Source: Clostridium beijerinckii
Lineage (GTDB): Bacteria > Bacillota > Clostridia > Clostridiales > Clostridiaceae
Direction: 5' to 3'
Length of the DNA: 64,000 nucleotides
NCBI GenBank assembly: GCA_003129525.1
Contig: CP029329.1
Location: 2,089,501-2,153,500, forward strand
Below the pieces are notes generated by a model. The model did no database searches. It worked only from the letters and a program-made list of their open reading frames with translations, and had not been told where the DNA came from. The translations under genes were made by a program, and so were the position numbers. Numbering within the stretch: position 1 is the stretch's first letter; each line of letters starts with the position of its first letter. Of the stretch, positions 1 to 8,819 are shown one piece after another.

Positions 1-58
1 TATGCCTTATATAGGTAGTATGTGATATATATAAAATTGTATTCATATTTTATTTTTT

Positions 59-345
59 AAAGGTGTAAAGGATCTTAATTGTGCTGTCGCACTTTTTTTA
101 GAGGTATAAAAGATCTTAAGTGTGCTGTCGCACTTTTTTCAGCAGTGTAAAAGATCTTAATGTGCTGTCGCACTTTTTTAAAAGGTGTAAAAGATATTAA
201 TTGTGCTGTCGCACTTTTTTAAAAGGTATAAAAGATCTTAATTGTGCTGTCGCACTTTTTTTAAAGGTGAAAAGTTCTTAATTGTGCTGTCGCACTTTTC
301 TAAAAGGTGAAAAGTTCTTAATTGTGCTGTCGCACTTTTTTCAGC
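59..345. repeat. Seven-copy tandem repeat (40-41 bp unit)
   Basis: Seven head-to-tail copies of a 40-41 bp unit. Each carries the dyad GTGC-TGTC-GCAC followed by a run of five to seven T; the dyads start at 81, 122, 162, 203, 244, 284 and 324. The first half of the unit varies (GGTGTAAAAGATCTTAATT versus GGTGAAAAGTTCTTAATT), so copies have diverged. Each unit looks like a minimal hairpin plus T-tract. A 10-bp perfect inverted repeat, TATGCCTTAT at 1-10 and ATAAGGCATA at 364-373, brackets the array. There is no gene here; the array ends about 100 nt before asnB. Confidence 0.9.
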
Positions 346-445
346 AGTGCATATTTTAATAAGATAAGGCATATGAAATAAAATTAACTAACATACTGAT
401 TTGTTATTTTTTGAATATGTCTAAATCTATTAGAAGGTGAAATAA

Positions 446-2290
446 ATGTGTGGAATTGTGGGACTCGTAAATTTCAAAGAAGATATAGTAAAAGATAAAG
501 AAATATTAGAAAAAATGATAAAGACATTGGAGAGAAGAGGTCCAGATTCTAAAGGATATTATATCTCTAAAAATGTTTTGTTAGGGCATAGAAGGCTAAT
601 TGTAGTAGATCCAGAGGGTGGCATGCAGCCAATGACTAAAATAGTCCAAGATAAAAAATATACATTAGTTTATAATGGAGAACTTTATAATACAGAAGAT
701 TTAAGAAAAGAATTAAAAGATAACGGATTTACCTTTGATTCTTATTCTGATACTGAAGTATTACTTACAGCTTATATTTATTGGGGTAAAGAATGTGTTA
801 ATAAATTAATAGGTATTTTTGCTTTTGGAATTTTTGATGAATATAAAAAAGAAGTATTTTTGGCTAGAGATCAAATGGGAGTTAAGCCCTTGTTTTATAC
901 TGTGAATAACAATACTCTTATCTTTGGATCAGAAATAAAAACTATTTTAGCAAATCCCAGAATTAAAAGGGAAGTTGATAGAGAGGGATTAACTGAGCTT
1001 TTTGGACTCGGACCTGCTACAATACCAGGAAGTGCAATATTTAAAAATATAAAAGAAATTGCACCTGCAAATTGTCTTTTAATTTCCAGTGATAATAATA
1101 TTAAAACTTGGGAATATTGGACAGTGCAAGCAAGGGAATTTCATGAAACTCCAGAAGAAGCAATAATTCATACAAGGGAATTATTAATAGATGCAATAAA
1201 AAGACAATTAGTTGGTGATGTACCAGTTTGTACATTATTATCAGGTGGATTGGACTCTTCAATTATTTCAATGATAGCTGCAGAAGAATTTAAAAAACAA
1301 GGAAAGACACTTACTACTTATTCTATTGATTATGAAAATAATGAAAAGTATTTTAAATCATCATTATTTCAACCCACATCAGATGAATATTGGGCAGAAG
1401 AAATGTCTAAATTTATTGGTAGCAATCATAGAAAAGTAGTTTTAGATCATACAGATTTGGCAGTAGCACTAAAAGATGCTGTAATTTCAAGAGATTTACC
1501 AGGCATGGCAGATATTGATTCATCTATGCTTTTGTTCTGCAAAGAAATTCGTAAAGATTTTGTAGTTGGTCTGACAGGAGAATGTGCTGATGAAATTTTT
1601 GGAGGATATCCTTGGTTTACAAGAGATGAAATGTTCTATTTAGATACATTTCCATGGTCAAGATTTGTTAGTGACAGAAAAGCAATAGTTAATAAGAGTT
1701 TAAAGAATATGCCACTAGAAGATTTGGTTAGAACACAATATGAAAAATCCTTAAGTAAAGTACCTCATCTTGATGGTGAAAGCAAACGAGATTATAGAAT
1801 GAGGGAGGTATCTTATCTAAACTTAAAATGGTTTATGGTACAACTCCTTACTAGAAAAGATAGGGTTAGTATGTATAATAGTTTAGAGGCAAGAGTTCCA
1901 TTCGCAGATATTAGATTAGTAGATTATGCTTTTAATTTACCTGCAGATATAAAATTGTATAAGGGAAGGGAAAAGGGATTACTTCGAGCAGCCTTTGAAG
2001 GAATGTTACCAAATGACATTATATACAGAAAGAAGAGTCCTTATCCAAAGACACATAATCCAATATATACAGATATAGTATGTGACATGATGACACATAT
2101 ATTAGACGACAAATCATCATCAATTCATGAAGTAATTGATGATAAAGTAATTAGAGAAATTGTACAAACTAAAGGAAAATCCTATAAATCACCATGGTAT
2201 GGACAACTAATGACAGGACCACAATTAATTGCTTATTTAATTCAAGTAAATATTTGGATTAAAGAATATAATGTAAATATATTGATATAG
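446..2290 (+). CDS. asnB: Asparagine synthase (glutamine-hydrolysing)
   Basis: Makes asparagine from aspartate, glutamine and ATP in the cytosol. The 614-residue protein has the class II glutamine amidotransferase half (Cys2 nucleophile after Met removal, RRGPDS near 31-35, NGELYN near 78) and the synthetase half with the PP-loop SGGLDSS at 266-272. Length fits the AsnB family (about 610-630). The start is fixed because Cys2 must follow Met; a GAAGGTGA ribosome site lies just upstream. It is monocistronic: repeats precede it and a long non-coding region follows. No T-box leader is visible. Confidence 0.95.
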   Translation: MCGIVGLVNFKEDIVKDKEILEKMIKTLERRGPDSKGYYISKNVLLGHRRLIVVDPEGGMQPMTKIVQDKKYTLVYNGELYNTEDLRKELKDNGFTFDSYSDTEVLLTAYIYWGKECVNKLIGIFAFGIFDEYKKEVFLARDQMGVKPLFYTVNNNTLIFGSEIKTILANPRIKREVDREGLTELFGLGPATIPGSAIFKNIKEIAPANCLLISSDNNIKTWEYWTVQAREFHETPEEAIIHTRELLIDAIKRQLVGDVPVCTLLSGGLDSSIISMIAAEEFKKQGKTLTTYSIDYENNEKYFKSSLFQPTSDEYWAEEMSKFIGSNHRKVVLDHTDLAVALKDAVISRDLPGMADIDSSMLLFCKEIRKDFVVGLTGECADEIFGGYPWFTRDEMFYLDTFPWSRFVSDRKAIVNKSLKNMPLEDLVRTQYEKSLSKVPHLDGESKRDYRMREVSYLNLKWFMVQLLTRKDRVSMYNSLEARVPFADIRLVDYAFNLPADIKLYKGREKGLLRAAFEGMLPNDIIYRKKSPYPKTHNPIYTDIVCDMMTHILDDKSSSIHEVIDDKVIREIVQTKGKSYKSPWYGQLMTGPQLIAYLIQVNIWIKEYNVNILI

Positions 2291-2326
2291 ATCGTAACAT
2301 GTACTCTAGGATTATGTAGTGGCTTA

Positions 2327-2503
2327 CCGAAATTGAATGAAATCTGTTGTTTAGGTTGCTATAGAATATGACTGTGGATTTCTAACATTATAAGTTGTAT
2401 CCATTTCAGATTGATCCCAAGGCAAGCTGAAATGGAACAATTTATAATGAAGAAATATCAACAGCTATATTATATATCATAACAACATCTACCATTAGTT
2501 TTT
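2327..2503. repeat. Long hairpin element, copy A (diverged)
   Basis: Imperfect inverted repeat of about 175 nt. The left arm (CCGAAATTGAATG, ACTGTGGATTTCT, CATTATAAGTTGTATCC) pairs with the right arm (GGAACAATTTATAATG, AGAAATATCAACAGC). The order of blocks matches the copies at 9650-10030 and 12945-13190, so it belongs to the same family but is older. It fills the space after asnB. Confidence 0.7.
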
Positions 2504-2507
2504 TCTA

Positions 2508-2551
2508 ATTAACAAGTTAAATGTACCAGAATATGACTTGTTATTTTTTTG
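2508..2551 (+). terminator. Terminator-like dispersed repeat after asnB
   Basis: AACAAGT and ACTTGTT form a stem followed by ATTTTTTT. The right half belongs to a short sequence (GACTTGTTATTTTTT) that recurs near 400, 22085, 39270, 49475 and 55263. It could end asnB transcription. Confidence 0.5.
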
Positions 2552-2579
2552 AAGCTCCCTTAAGTGAATTTCTAAAATA

Positions 2580-2765
2580 GAAATAAGTAACATATTGTGT
2601 GGAGTGTTTCATTGGAATTTTGATGGTAATGATTCTTGACTAGAAGTTGTCTCAAAATGCTTGTTCAACGCTTGTCGTTGAGGCAAGCATTTTGGGTACA
2701 ACTTCTAGTCCTAGAATCATCCATAAAAATTCCTAGAAACCGGAACACAATATGTTACTTATTTC
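2580..2765. repeat. Long hairpin element, copy B (186 nt, near-perfect)
   Basis: The outermost 21 bp (start GAAATAAGTAAC, end GTTACTTATTTC) are perfectly complementary. The next 70 or so bp are roughly 80 percent complementary, including ACTAGAAGTTGT against ACAACTTCTAGT and AAAATGCTTG against CAAGCATTTT. The inner stem is shared with the other long hairpins. No reading frame is present. It lies between asnB and the convergent gene at 2790. Confidence 0.85.
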
Positions 2766-2789
2766 GGTTTATATGCACTTACATGTGAA

Positions 2790-3092
2790 TTAGTTATATT
2801 TAAATTTTACAGATATTTCTTTAATTTCACCTTTAGAATTCTTTCTAATAGTAAATTGTTTAATGTCTTTAAAATTATTTTCTAATTGATAACTTAACTC
2901 TGTAATAGTAGCTTTAGTCTTTTTTGTTAACCCACCATCTTCAATAATGCTAAATCTTGTTTTTCTGCAAGTTGTTTCTTCATTTTTGTCATCAAGAATT
3001 ACATAATATTCAGCAGCTTCCTCTATAACTACGTATTCCTTACTTAAAGTTAAAGTTGAGCAAAGGTTATTATCAATACATCTTATTATCAT
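2790..3092 (-). CDS. Small conserved hypothetical protein
   Basis: A 100-residue cytosolic protein without membrane segments or signal peptide. The N-terminal half (IRCIDN, LTLSKEYVVIEE, YYVILDD, TRFSII) has the pattern of small beta-rich SH3-like proteins common in Firmicutes and their phages; I do not know a function. The start has a strong AGGAGGT site 7 nt upstream. The structured RNA copy at 3120-3230 lies in the same orientation about 20 nt above the ribosome site, so it may act as a leader. It converges on the hairpin at 2580-2765. Confidence 0.75.
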   Translation of the reverse strand: MIIRCIDNNLCSTLTLSKEYVVIEEAAEYYVILDDKNEETTCRKTRFSIIEDGGLTKKTKATITELSYQLENNFKDIKQFTIRKNSKGEIKEISVKFKYN

Positions 3093-3119
3093 ATTTATTA
3101 CCTCCTAAAATCCCTTTTA

Positions 3120-3230
3120 TCCGATAGCTAGAATCCATAAGACTCTCACTTATTCAAATGAGAGATAACGGTTGCATGCTCCTGGACATTGTGCCCCTTG
3201 TGGGTATAAGTTCTTCTAAGCTTCAGGAAG
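3120..3230 (-). ncRNA. Conserved structured RNA candidate, copy R1
   Basis: Read on the minus strand, this stretch shares long blocks with 24085-24250: ACTTATACCCACAAGGGGCAC, then GTCCAGGAGC, GCAACCGTTATCTC, GTCTTATGGAT and CTAGCTATCGGA, in the same order. Between TTATCTC and GTCTTA is a short hairpin (CTCTCA/TGAGAG) that is variable in the other copy. The blocks are conserved while the linkers differ, as in a structured RNA. It ends about 20 nt before the ribosome site of the gene at 2790-3092. I cannot name the family; an Rfam RNA or the end of an IS200/IS605-type element are possibilities. Confidence 0.6.
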
Positions 3231-3416
3231 AAAGAAAATTGTATTACTACTAAGAACACTCAACCTAAAGCTAAGAATCACTTTATAACATAAATTTTAT
3301 TATAGATAATTCATTGTTTCAACTATATTTAACAATATAAAAAAACTTTGGTAAAACTCATAAAAAAACATAATTTAAATAGTAAAATATTATAATAATA
3401 ATTATGAAATAAGTAC

Positions 3417-6029
3417 CTACTTACGATATTTTATTAGTTTAAATAATTCATTAACTACAAAAGGTATAAGTGATATAAAAGTAACGAGAATCCAATCTCT
3501 AGCATTTAAAGTAAATACATTAAATACTTGAGCAAAGAAAGGAATTATAATAATAAAAAATTGAATTAATATTCCAAGCAAAATTGAAGCTAATAAATAC
3601 TTATTTGTAAAAAATCCAATTCTGAAAAGCGATTTTTCCTTACTTCTCATAGAAAGCGAGAAAAATAATTGAGAAAAACTTAAAACAACAAATGCCAAAG
3701 TTTGCGCATGAACTAAAGAATTCATATATAATCTTTCACCAACTTTGAAAGCAATTAAGGTTACTGCTCCGATTAATACTCCGTTTAATCCTAAAAACAA
3801 TCCCATGTGATTGGCAAAAAGAGATTCCTTTGGATTTCTAGGAGGATAATCCATAACACTTGAATCTTTTGGATCTACACCAAGGGAAAGAGCAGGAAAA
3901 CTATCAGTTATTAAATTTACCCATAAAATATGAATTGGTAATAGTGGTGGATTTAAGTTAAACAAAATTGCTATAAAGAGTGCAACTATTTCACCTAAGT
4001 TACAAGCTAGTAGAAACATTATAGATTTTCTTATATTATTATAAATATTTCTACCTTCTTCGACTGCGCTCACTATAGTGGTGAAATTATCATCTGTTAA
4101 AATCATATCAGCAGCACCTTTAGCTACATCAGTTCCAGTAATACCCATAGCAACACCTATATCAGCAGCTTTTAGTGAAGGTGCATCATTAACACCATCA
4201 CCAGTCATGGATACAATATTTCCATGGGATTTAAATGCTTTTACAATTTTAACTTTATTTTCAGGTGAAACTCTAGCAAAAATTTTATAATTATTAACTA
4301 TTTTATTAAAGTCTTCATCGCTATAAGTATCAATTTCGCTTCCAATCATACATTCATTTAAATTTTCTGCGATACCAAGTTCGCTAGCAATGGCAAAAGC
4401 AGTATTTTTATGATCTCCGGTTATCATAATAGGGGTTATACCTGCTTGTTTACATAAAGCAATGGAAGGTTTAACTTCTTGTCTAGGTGGATCTATCATT
4501 CCCATTAGCCCAATAAAAATCAAATCTTTTTCTAATGAATTTAAGTTGATATTTTCGTCAGGTATATCTTTATAGCCTAAACCAAGAACTCTTAAAGCTT
4601 CATCAGACATTAAATTAGAAAATTTAAGTATTTGATCTTTTTTATCTTGTGTAAAATCAATAATTTCTCCGTTTAATAATATTTTATTTGAAAGTTTAAG
4701 TAAATTATCAATAGCACCTTTTGTAAAAACCTTAAATTGTGTTTCATATTTATTTACCGTAGTCATTAATTTTCTGTCTGAATCGAATGGAACCTCATTA
4801 ACTCTTTCATGAAGTGAATTTAAATCTTCCTTATATAGATCAAACTTAATTCCTGCATCTAAAAGAGCTATTTCAGTAGGATCACCTGTTTTTGAACCAT
4901 TCTTTGAAGTAGCATCATTACATAAAATCATACCTTCAAATAATAATTTGGTATCATGATTAGCTAAATCACAATCATCAACAGATAAAATTTCATTATT
5001 TATACAGCACTTTTTTATTGTCATTACATTTAAAGTTAAAGTTCCAGTTTTATCAGAACATATTATATTTACAGAGCCAAGAGTTTCAACAGCTGGAAGT
5101 TTCTTAATTATAGAATTTTGTTTTATCATCCTTTGAACACCTATAGCTAAAACTATGGCAACTATAGCGGGAAGTCCTTCCGGAATTGCAGCAACAGCTA
5201 GGCTTATAGCGGTTAAGAGCATTTCAAACCAATCTCTACCTTGAAACATAGAAATTATAAATATTAATAAGCAAATTCCAACAGCTCCAAACCCTAAAGT
5301 CTTTCCAAGTGAAGCTAACCTTTTTTGAAGAGGAGTAGTATTATCCTCTTCTTTATTTAATAAATCTGCTATTTTACCTATTTCAGTATTCATACCAGTA
5401 TTTATAACGACTCCAGTACCACGCCCGTAAGTAACTAAAGTGGACATAAATGCCATATTCAGTTGATCTCCTATAGGGATATTTTCAGCTGAATTTAGAA
5501 CATTACTATTTTTTTCAGCTGGAACTGATTCACCAGTAAAAGCTGATTCATCAATTTTTAAATTAGAACTTTCAATTAGTCTTAGATCAGCAGGGATATA
5601 TCTGCCAGCATCCAAAATAACAATATCTCCTACAACAACTTCTTCAGATGGAATCTCTTTAATATTTCCATCTCTTTTTACTATTGCTTTAGGTGTAGAT
5701 AATTTTTTTAACGCCTCAAGTGATTTTTCTGCCTTTGACTCTTGGATAACTCCTATGAGTGCGTTTATTAAAATTACAATCAAAATAATAACAGCATCAC
5801 TATATTCCTTCATAAAAGCAGAAAGAATAGCTGCACCTAAAAGTATATAAATCATAACATCATTTATTTGAGATAAGAAAAGTTGAAAAATGCTTTTTTT
5901 CTTTTGAGAGTTTAATTTATTTTCTCCATGTTCTTTAAGTCTTTGTTTTGCTTCTAATTCAGAAAGACCAGTATTTTGGTCAACGCTAAATTTCTGCAAA
6001 ATGTCTTGTGAAGTTTTATCAAACCACAT
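3417..6029 (-). CDS. Cation-transporting P-type ATPase (P2, Ca2+ type)
   Basis: Membrane pump that probably exports Ca2+. The order is the standard one: N-terminal cation ATPase domain, two membrane helices, actuator domain with TGES, helices, phosphorylation motif DKTGT near residue 325-330, nucleotide domain with KGA, hinge TGDGVNDAPSLK, then the C-terminal helices with NLITDSFPALSLG. The motif AAIPEGLP in M4 is typical of P2A Ca2+ pumps. I set the start at the third in-frame ATG (870 residues): a GGAGTGAT ribosome site lies 8-11 nt before it, whereas the first ATG (6050) has no site. Monocistronic. Confidence 0.9.
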   Translation of the reverse strand: MWFDKTSQDILQKFSVDQNTGLSELEAKQRLKEHGENKLNSQKKKSIFQLFLSQINDVMIYILLGAAILSAFMKEYSDAVIILIVILINALIGVIQESKAEKSLEALKKLSTPKAIVKRDGNIKEIPSEEVVVGDIVILDAGRYIPADLRLIESSNLKIDESAFTGESVPAEKNSNVLNSAENIPIGDQLNMAFMSTLVTYGRGTGVVINTGMNTEIGKIADLLNKEEDNTTPLQKRLASLGKTLGFGAVGICLLIFIISMFQGRDWFEMLLTAISLAVAAIPEGLPAIVAIVLAIGVQRMIKQNSIIKKLPAVETLGSVNIICSDKTGTLTLNVMTIKKCCINNEILSVDDCDLANHDTKLLFEGMILCNDATSKNGSKTGDPTEIALLDAGIKFDLYKEDLNSLHERVNEVPFDSDRKLMTTVNKYETQFKVFTKGAIDNLLKLSNKILLNGEIIDFTQDKKDQILKFSNLMSDEALRVLGLGYKDIPDENINLNSLEKDLIFIGLMGMIDPPRQEVKPSIALCKQAGITPIMITGDHKNTAFAIASELGIAENLNECMIGSEIDTYSDEDFNKIVNNYKIFARVSPENKVKIVKAFKSHGNIVSMTGDGVNDAPSLKAADIGVAMGITGTDVAKGAADMILTDDNFTTIVSAVEEGRNIYNNIRKSIMFLLACNLGEIVALFIAILFNLNPPLLPIHILWVNLITDSFPALSLGVDPKDSSVMDYPPRNPKESLFANHMGLFLGLNGVLIGAVTLIAFKVGERLYMNSLVHAQTLAFVVLSFSQLFFSLSMRSKEKSLFRIGFFTNKYLLASILLGILIQFFIIIIPFFAQVFNVFTLNARDWILVTFISLIPFVVNELFKLIKYRK

Positions 6030-6362
6030 AGATAACATCACTCCATTCAAAAAAATTATATATATATATATATATTAGAAATTTTGCGAAATTATATACG
6101 TGGAAAAAAATGAAATATATGTTTTAGTCCTATAAAAAAATATAAGTAGAGAAGAATACGTAACTTTGATATAATTAATTAAGAATTATCAAATCTTTTA
6201 AGATTATATTTATATATATATTTTGTAGAAGTTTAATTGATAGAATGTGGATGTAATGAACAATGGACGATAAATAATCGAAAATGTAGAATGAAATTCC
6301 TACATCAATTTCATTATTAACTGTTAAATAAGTGCCTTGATATAAGAAAGGATTGAGTATAT
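6030..6362. other. Intergenic region between divergent genes
   Basis: Divergent region between the P-ATPase and the YaaR-like gene. It has an alternating AT run at 6059-6075 and AT-rich promoter-like DNA. An open frame on the minus strand here overlaps the start of the next gene, has no ribosome site and looks random. I see nothing else. Confidence 0.5.
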
Positions 6363-6782
6363 ATGGAAATAGGGAGAGTAAGAAGAGGAAATGTAACATC
6401 TGAAAGAAAAATTGTTTCAGAAAAAAAAGACTTTTCTCAAAGTTTTAGTCAAGAAAGACATAAAAAATCAGAGGAACAGCTAAATAGGATGATAGAAGAC
6501 ATAAAAAAAAGAGGTAGTAAGCTAATAACTACTAAGACTTATGTTGATGTAATTATGTATAAGAAGATGATAAAGGAATATTTAGAATCAATACTAAAAT
6601 TTATGTATGAAACAAAAAAAGATATTAGTTTTTGGCAAACTCAATATTTTATAACTGTTGATACGGTTGATAATAAACTTGAAGAATTAACGAAAGCTTT
6701 ACTTTCAGATGAAAAAGACAATATAAATATTGCATCAACAATAGATGAAATACAAGGAATGATAGTGGATATATATAGATAG
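6363..6782 (+). CDS. YaaR family protein (DUF327)
   Basis: A 139-residue, charged, mostly alpha-helical cytosolic protein. The layout (basic, disordered first 30 residues, then a helical core with KRGSKLITTKTYVDVIMYKKMIKEYL and a C-terminal helical pair) fits the YaaR/DUF327 family found in spore-forming Firmicutes; its function is unknown. Weak AAAGGAT ribosome site upstream. A hairpin terminator follows at 6818. Confidence 0.7.
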   Translation: MEIGRVRRGNVTSERKIVSEKKDFSQSFSQERHKKSEEQLNRMIEDIKKRGSKLITTKTYVDVIMYKKMIKEYLESILKFMYETKKDISFWQTQYFITVDTVDNKLEELTKALLSDEKDNINIASTIDEIQGMIVDIYR

Positions 6783-6817
6783 GAACTGAAAGATATATGA
6801 ACACTTAAAATATAGTA

Positions 6818-6856
6818 AAGGCATATCTTTAAATTATTTTCAAGATATGTCTTTTT
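6818..6856 (+). terminator. Intrinsic terminator after the YaaR-like gene
   Basis: Stem GGCATATCTT / AAGATATGTC with an AT-rich loop, followed by TTTTTAT. The rest of the gap up to 7087 holds the AT-rich promoter zone of the next operon and a GGAGGA ribosome site at its end. Confidence 0.7.
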
Positions 6857-7087
6857 ATATTAATAAAATACTATATAAATTTGATAAGACACAATTGTAG
6901 TTAAAACAACTAGAATTGAATTTGGTATTTATGTGTAAATATGATATTATAATTAAGAGTGAATATCAATTAGGGAGTATTACTGTTTAATTAAACTCAT
7001 TTTTTATTTTGCGTCTTAATATAATTATTTGATATTTTAGTAATTAAATATAGCGTAGATAATTAGATATGTAAGGAGGATTCAAAA

Positions 7088-8089
7088 ATGAAAAAGAAAT
7101 TATCGTTAATTTTAGTTATAGTATTAGCAATGTTAACATTTATAGGGTGTGGAAATAGTAACACAACTCAAAGTGAGGCTACAAAGAATACAGCAGAAAC
7201 TAAGGAAATTAATTTTATGGCACCGGATGGACTTCCAGCTATAGCTGTAGCTAAGCTTATAAAGGAAAAACCAGAAGTTAAAGCTGGATACAATATTAAT
7301 TATACAATTGAAAAGAGTTCAGAAAGTTTAGTAACTAGTGTTATGAAGAGTGAACCAGACATAGCAATAGTACCATCAAATGTGGCAGCTACTGTATTTA
7401 ATAAGAATAAAGAATATAAGATAGCAGGGACTGTTGGATTTGGATCATTTTATATAGGCTCAACTAATGAAAATCAAACTTTTGAAGATTTAAAGGGAAA
7501 AGAAGTTTATAACATAGGTAAGGGTTTAACACCAGATATAATTGCAAAAACAATACTTAAAGATAAAGGTATTGATGTAGATAAAGATATTAATTTTAGT
7601 TATGTAGATGGAGTAAATGAGCTTGCACCAATAATTTTAGCTGGGAAGACACAATATGCAATAATACCAGAACCGGCGTTATCTACAGTCCAAAGCAAAA
7701 ATGAAAAGTTTAGTGTAATATTAGATTTAAATGAAGAGTGGAAAAAAATTAATAACTCAGAATATGGATATCCACAATCAACAATTATAGTTAAAAAGGA
7801 TTTAAGTGAAAACCATAAGGCATTTGTAAAAGAATTTTTAGCACAAGTTAAAGCTGGAACTGAGTGGTTATATACAGATAAGGAAACTCTAGGGACGTAT
7901 TGTGAAGAAATAGGAGTTTCAGCTAAAAAGCCAATAATAATAAAATCTATTGATAAATCAAATATAAAATATGTAGATATAAAGGATTCTTATAGAGAAT
8001 ATAAAACCTATTTTCAAAAACTAAATGAATTTGATTCAAAGACAATAGGAGGAAGTATACCAGATGATGAAATATACATGGAAAAGTAA
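7088..8089 (+). CDS. ABC importer substrate-binding lipoprotein (NMT1/SsuA-like)
   Basis: Extracellular binding protein anchored by a lipid: signal peptide with lipobox FIGC (Cys about 21), then a Ser/Thr-rich spacer. The mature part has the NMT1/TauA/SsuA fold pattern: FMAPDGLPAIAVAKL early, SEPDIAIVPSN, FEDLKGKEVYNIGKG, and IIPEPALS. Such proteins bind sulfonates, nitrate-like anions or thiamine precursors; the ligand cannot be told from sequence. First gene of a three-gene operon with its permease and ATPase. Start chosen on GGAGGA 8 nt upstream. Confidence 0.85.
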   Translation: MKKKLSLILVIVLAMLTFIGCGNSNTTQSEATKNTAETKEINFMAPDGLPAIAVAKLIKEKPEVKAGYNINYTIEKSSESLVTSVMKSEPDIAIVPSNVAATVFNKNKEYKIAGTVGFGSFYIGSTNENQTFEDLKGKEVYNIGKGLTPDIIAKTILKDKGIDVDKDINFSYVDGVNELAPIILAGKTQYAIIPEPALSTVQSKNEKFSVILDLNEEWKKINNSEYGYPQSTIIVKKDLSENHKAFVKEFLAQVKAGTEWLYTDKETLGTYCEEIGVSAKKPIIIKSIDKSNIKYVDIKDSYREYKTYFQKLNEFDSKTIGGSIPDDEIYMEK

Positions 8090-8819
8090 ATTATATACTT
8101 TATTATCATGTATATTTTTCATGGGAGCATGGCAGTTAATTGCAATATTAATTAATAATGATATATATATTCCAACAATACAACAAATAATTGAAGCTAT
8201 CGGGATTATTTTTAAAGAACAAGATTTCTCGGAAATTATTTTAAGTAGTTTCTATAGAACTATGATTAGTTACCTTTTAGCTTTAATTTTCTCTATGATT
8301 TTAGGGGTACTCGGAGCTGTGTATCCATTTTTCAAATATTTAATGCAACCTATAAATTCATTTGGTAAAACAATTCCAACTATGGTTCTTGTTGTTCTTT
8401 CATTAGTATGGTTTGATAAAGATAAAACTCCTTTTGTAGTTGGATTTGCTATTACTTTTCCAATACTCTATGAGGGAATAAGAAACAGTATTATGCAGAT
8501 AGATAAAAAAATAATTGATATGACAAAGATATATGAAGTTAGCTTAAAAGATAAAATTAAAAAAATATATCTTCCAGTCATGAAATTTTATTTTATGAGT
8601 ATTTTTGTCTCAACATTCTCATTAACTTTTAAAGTGGTAATTGCTGGAGAGGTACACGGTCAACCAAAGTTTGGAATAGGATCTCAAATACAGTTAGAAA
8701 AAGTAAACTTTAATACAACGGGAATTTTTGCATGGATTGTAATTATTGTTATCATATCTTTGTTTTTAGAACTAATAAATAAGTTGTTGAAGGAAAAAAT
8801 ATATAGGTGGACGAAATGA
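8064..8819 (+). CDS. ABC importer permease (SsuC/TauC-like)
   Basis: A 251-residue inner-membrane protein with about six hydrophobic segments and the binding-protein-dependent transport signature around residues 140-170 (EGIRNSIMQIDKKIIDMTKIYEVS, which includes the EAA-type loop contacting the ATPase). It overlaps the binding protein gene by 26 nt; AGGAGG at about 8048 serves the ATG at 8064, and the ATG three nt later is an alternative. The tight overlap indicates translational coupling. Confidence 0.85.
   Translation: MMKYTWKSKLYTLLSCIFFMGAWQLIAILINNDIYIPTIQQIIEAIGIIFKEQDFSEIILSSFYRTMISYLLALIFSMILGVLGAVYPFFKYLMQPINSFGKTIPTMVLVVLSLVWFDKDKTPFVVGFAITFPILYEGIRNSIMQIDKKIIDMTKIYEVSLKDKIKKIYLPVMKFYFMSIFVSTFSLTFKVVIAGEVHGQPKFGIGSQIQLEKVNFNTTGIFAWIVIIVIISLFLELINKLLKEKIYRWTK

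Noticed and set aside
59..345. CRISPR array
   Set aside because: Units are contiguous tandem repeats without unique spacers, and no cas genes are present.
345..445. T-box upstream of asnB
   Set aside because: Leader is too short after the tandem array and lacks the conserved T-box sequence.
6175..6399. 74-codon minus-strand hydrophobic frame
   Set aside because: AT-rich random frame crossing the start of the YaaR-like gene, without a ribosome site.
6818..7087. TPP riboswitch upstream of the NMT1-like importer
   Set aside because: No CTGAGA-type core; thiamine-precursor uptake is therefore not supported from the leader.
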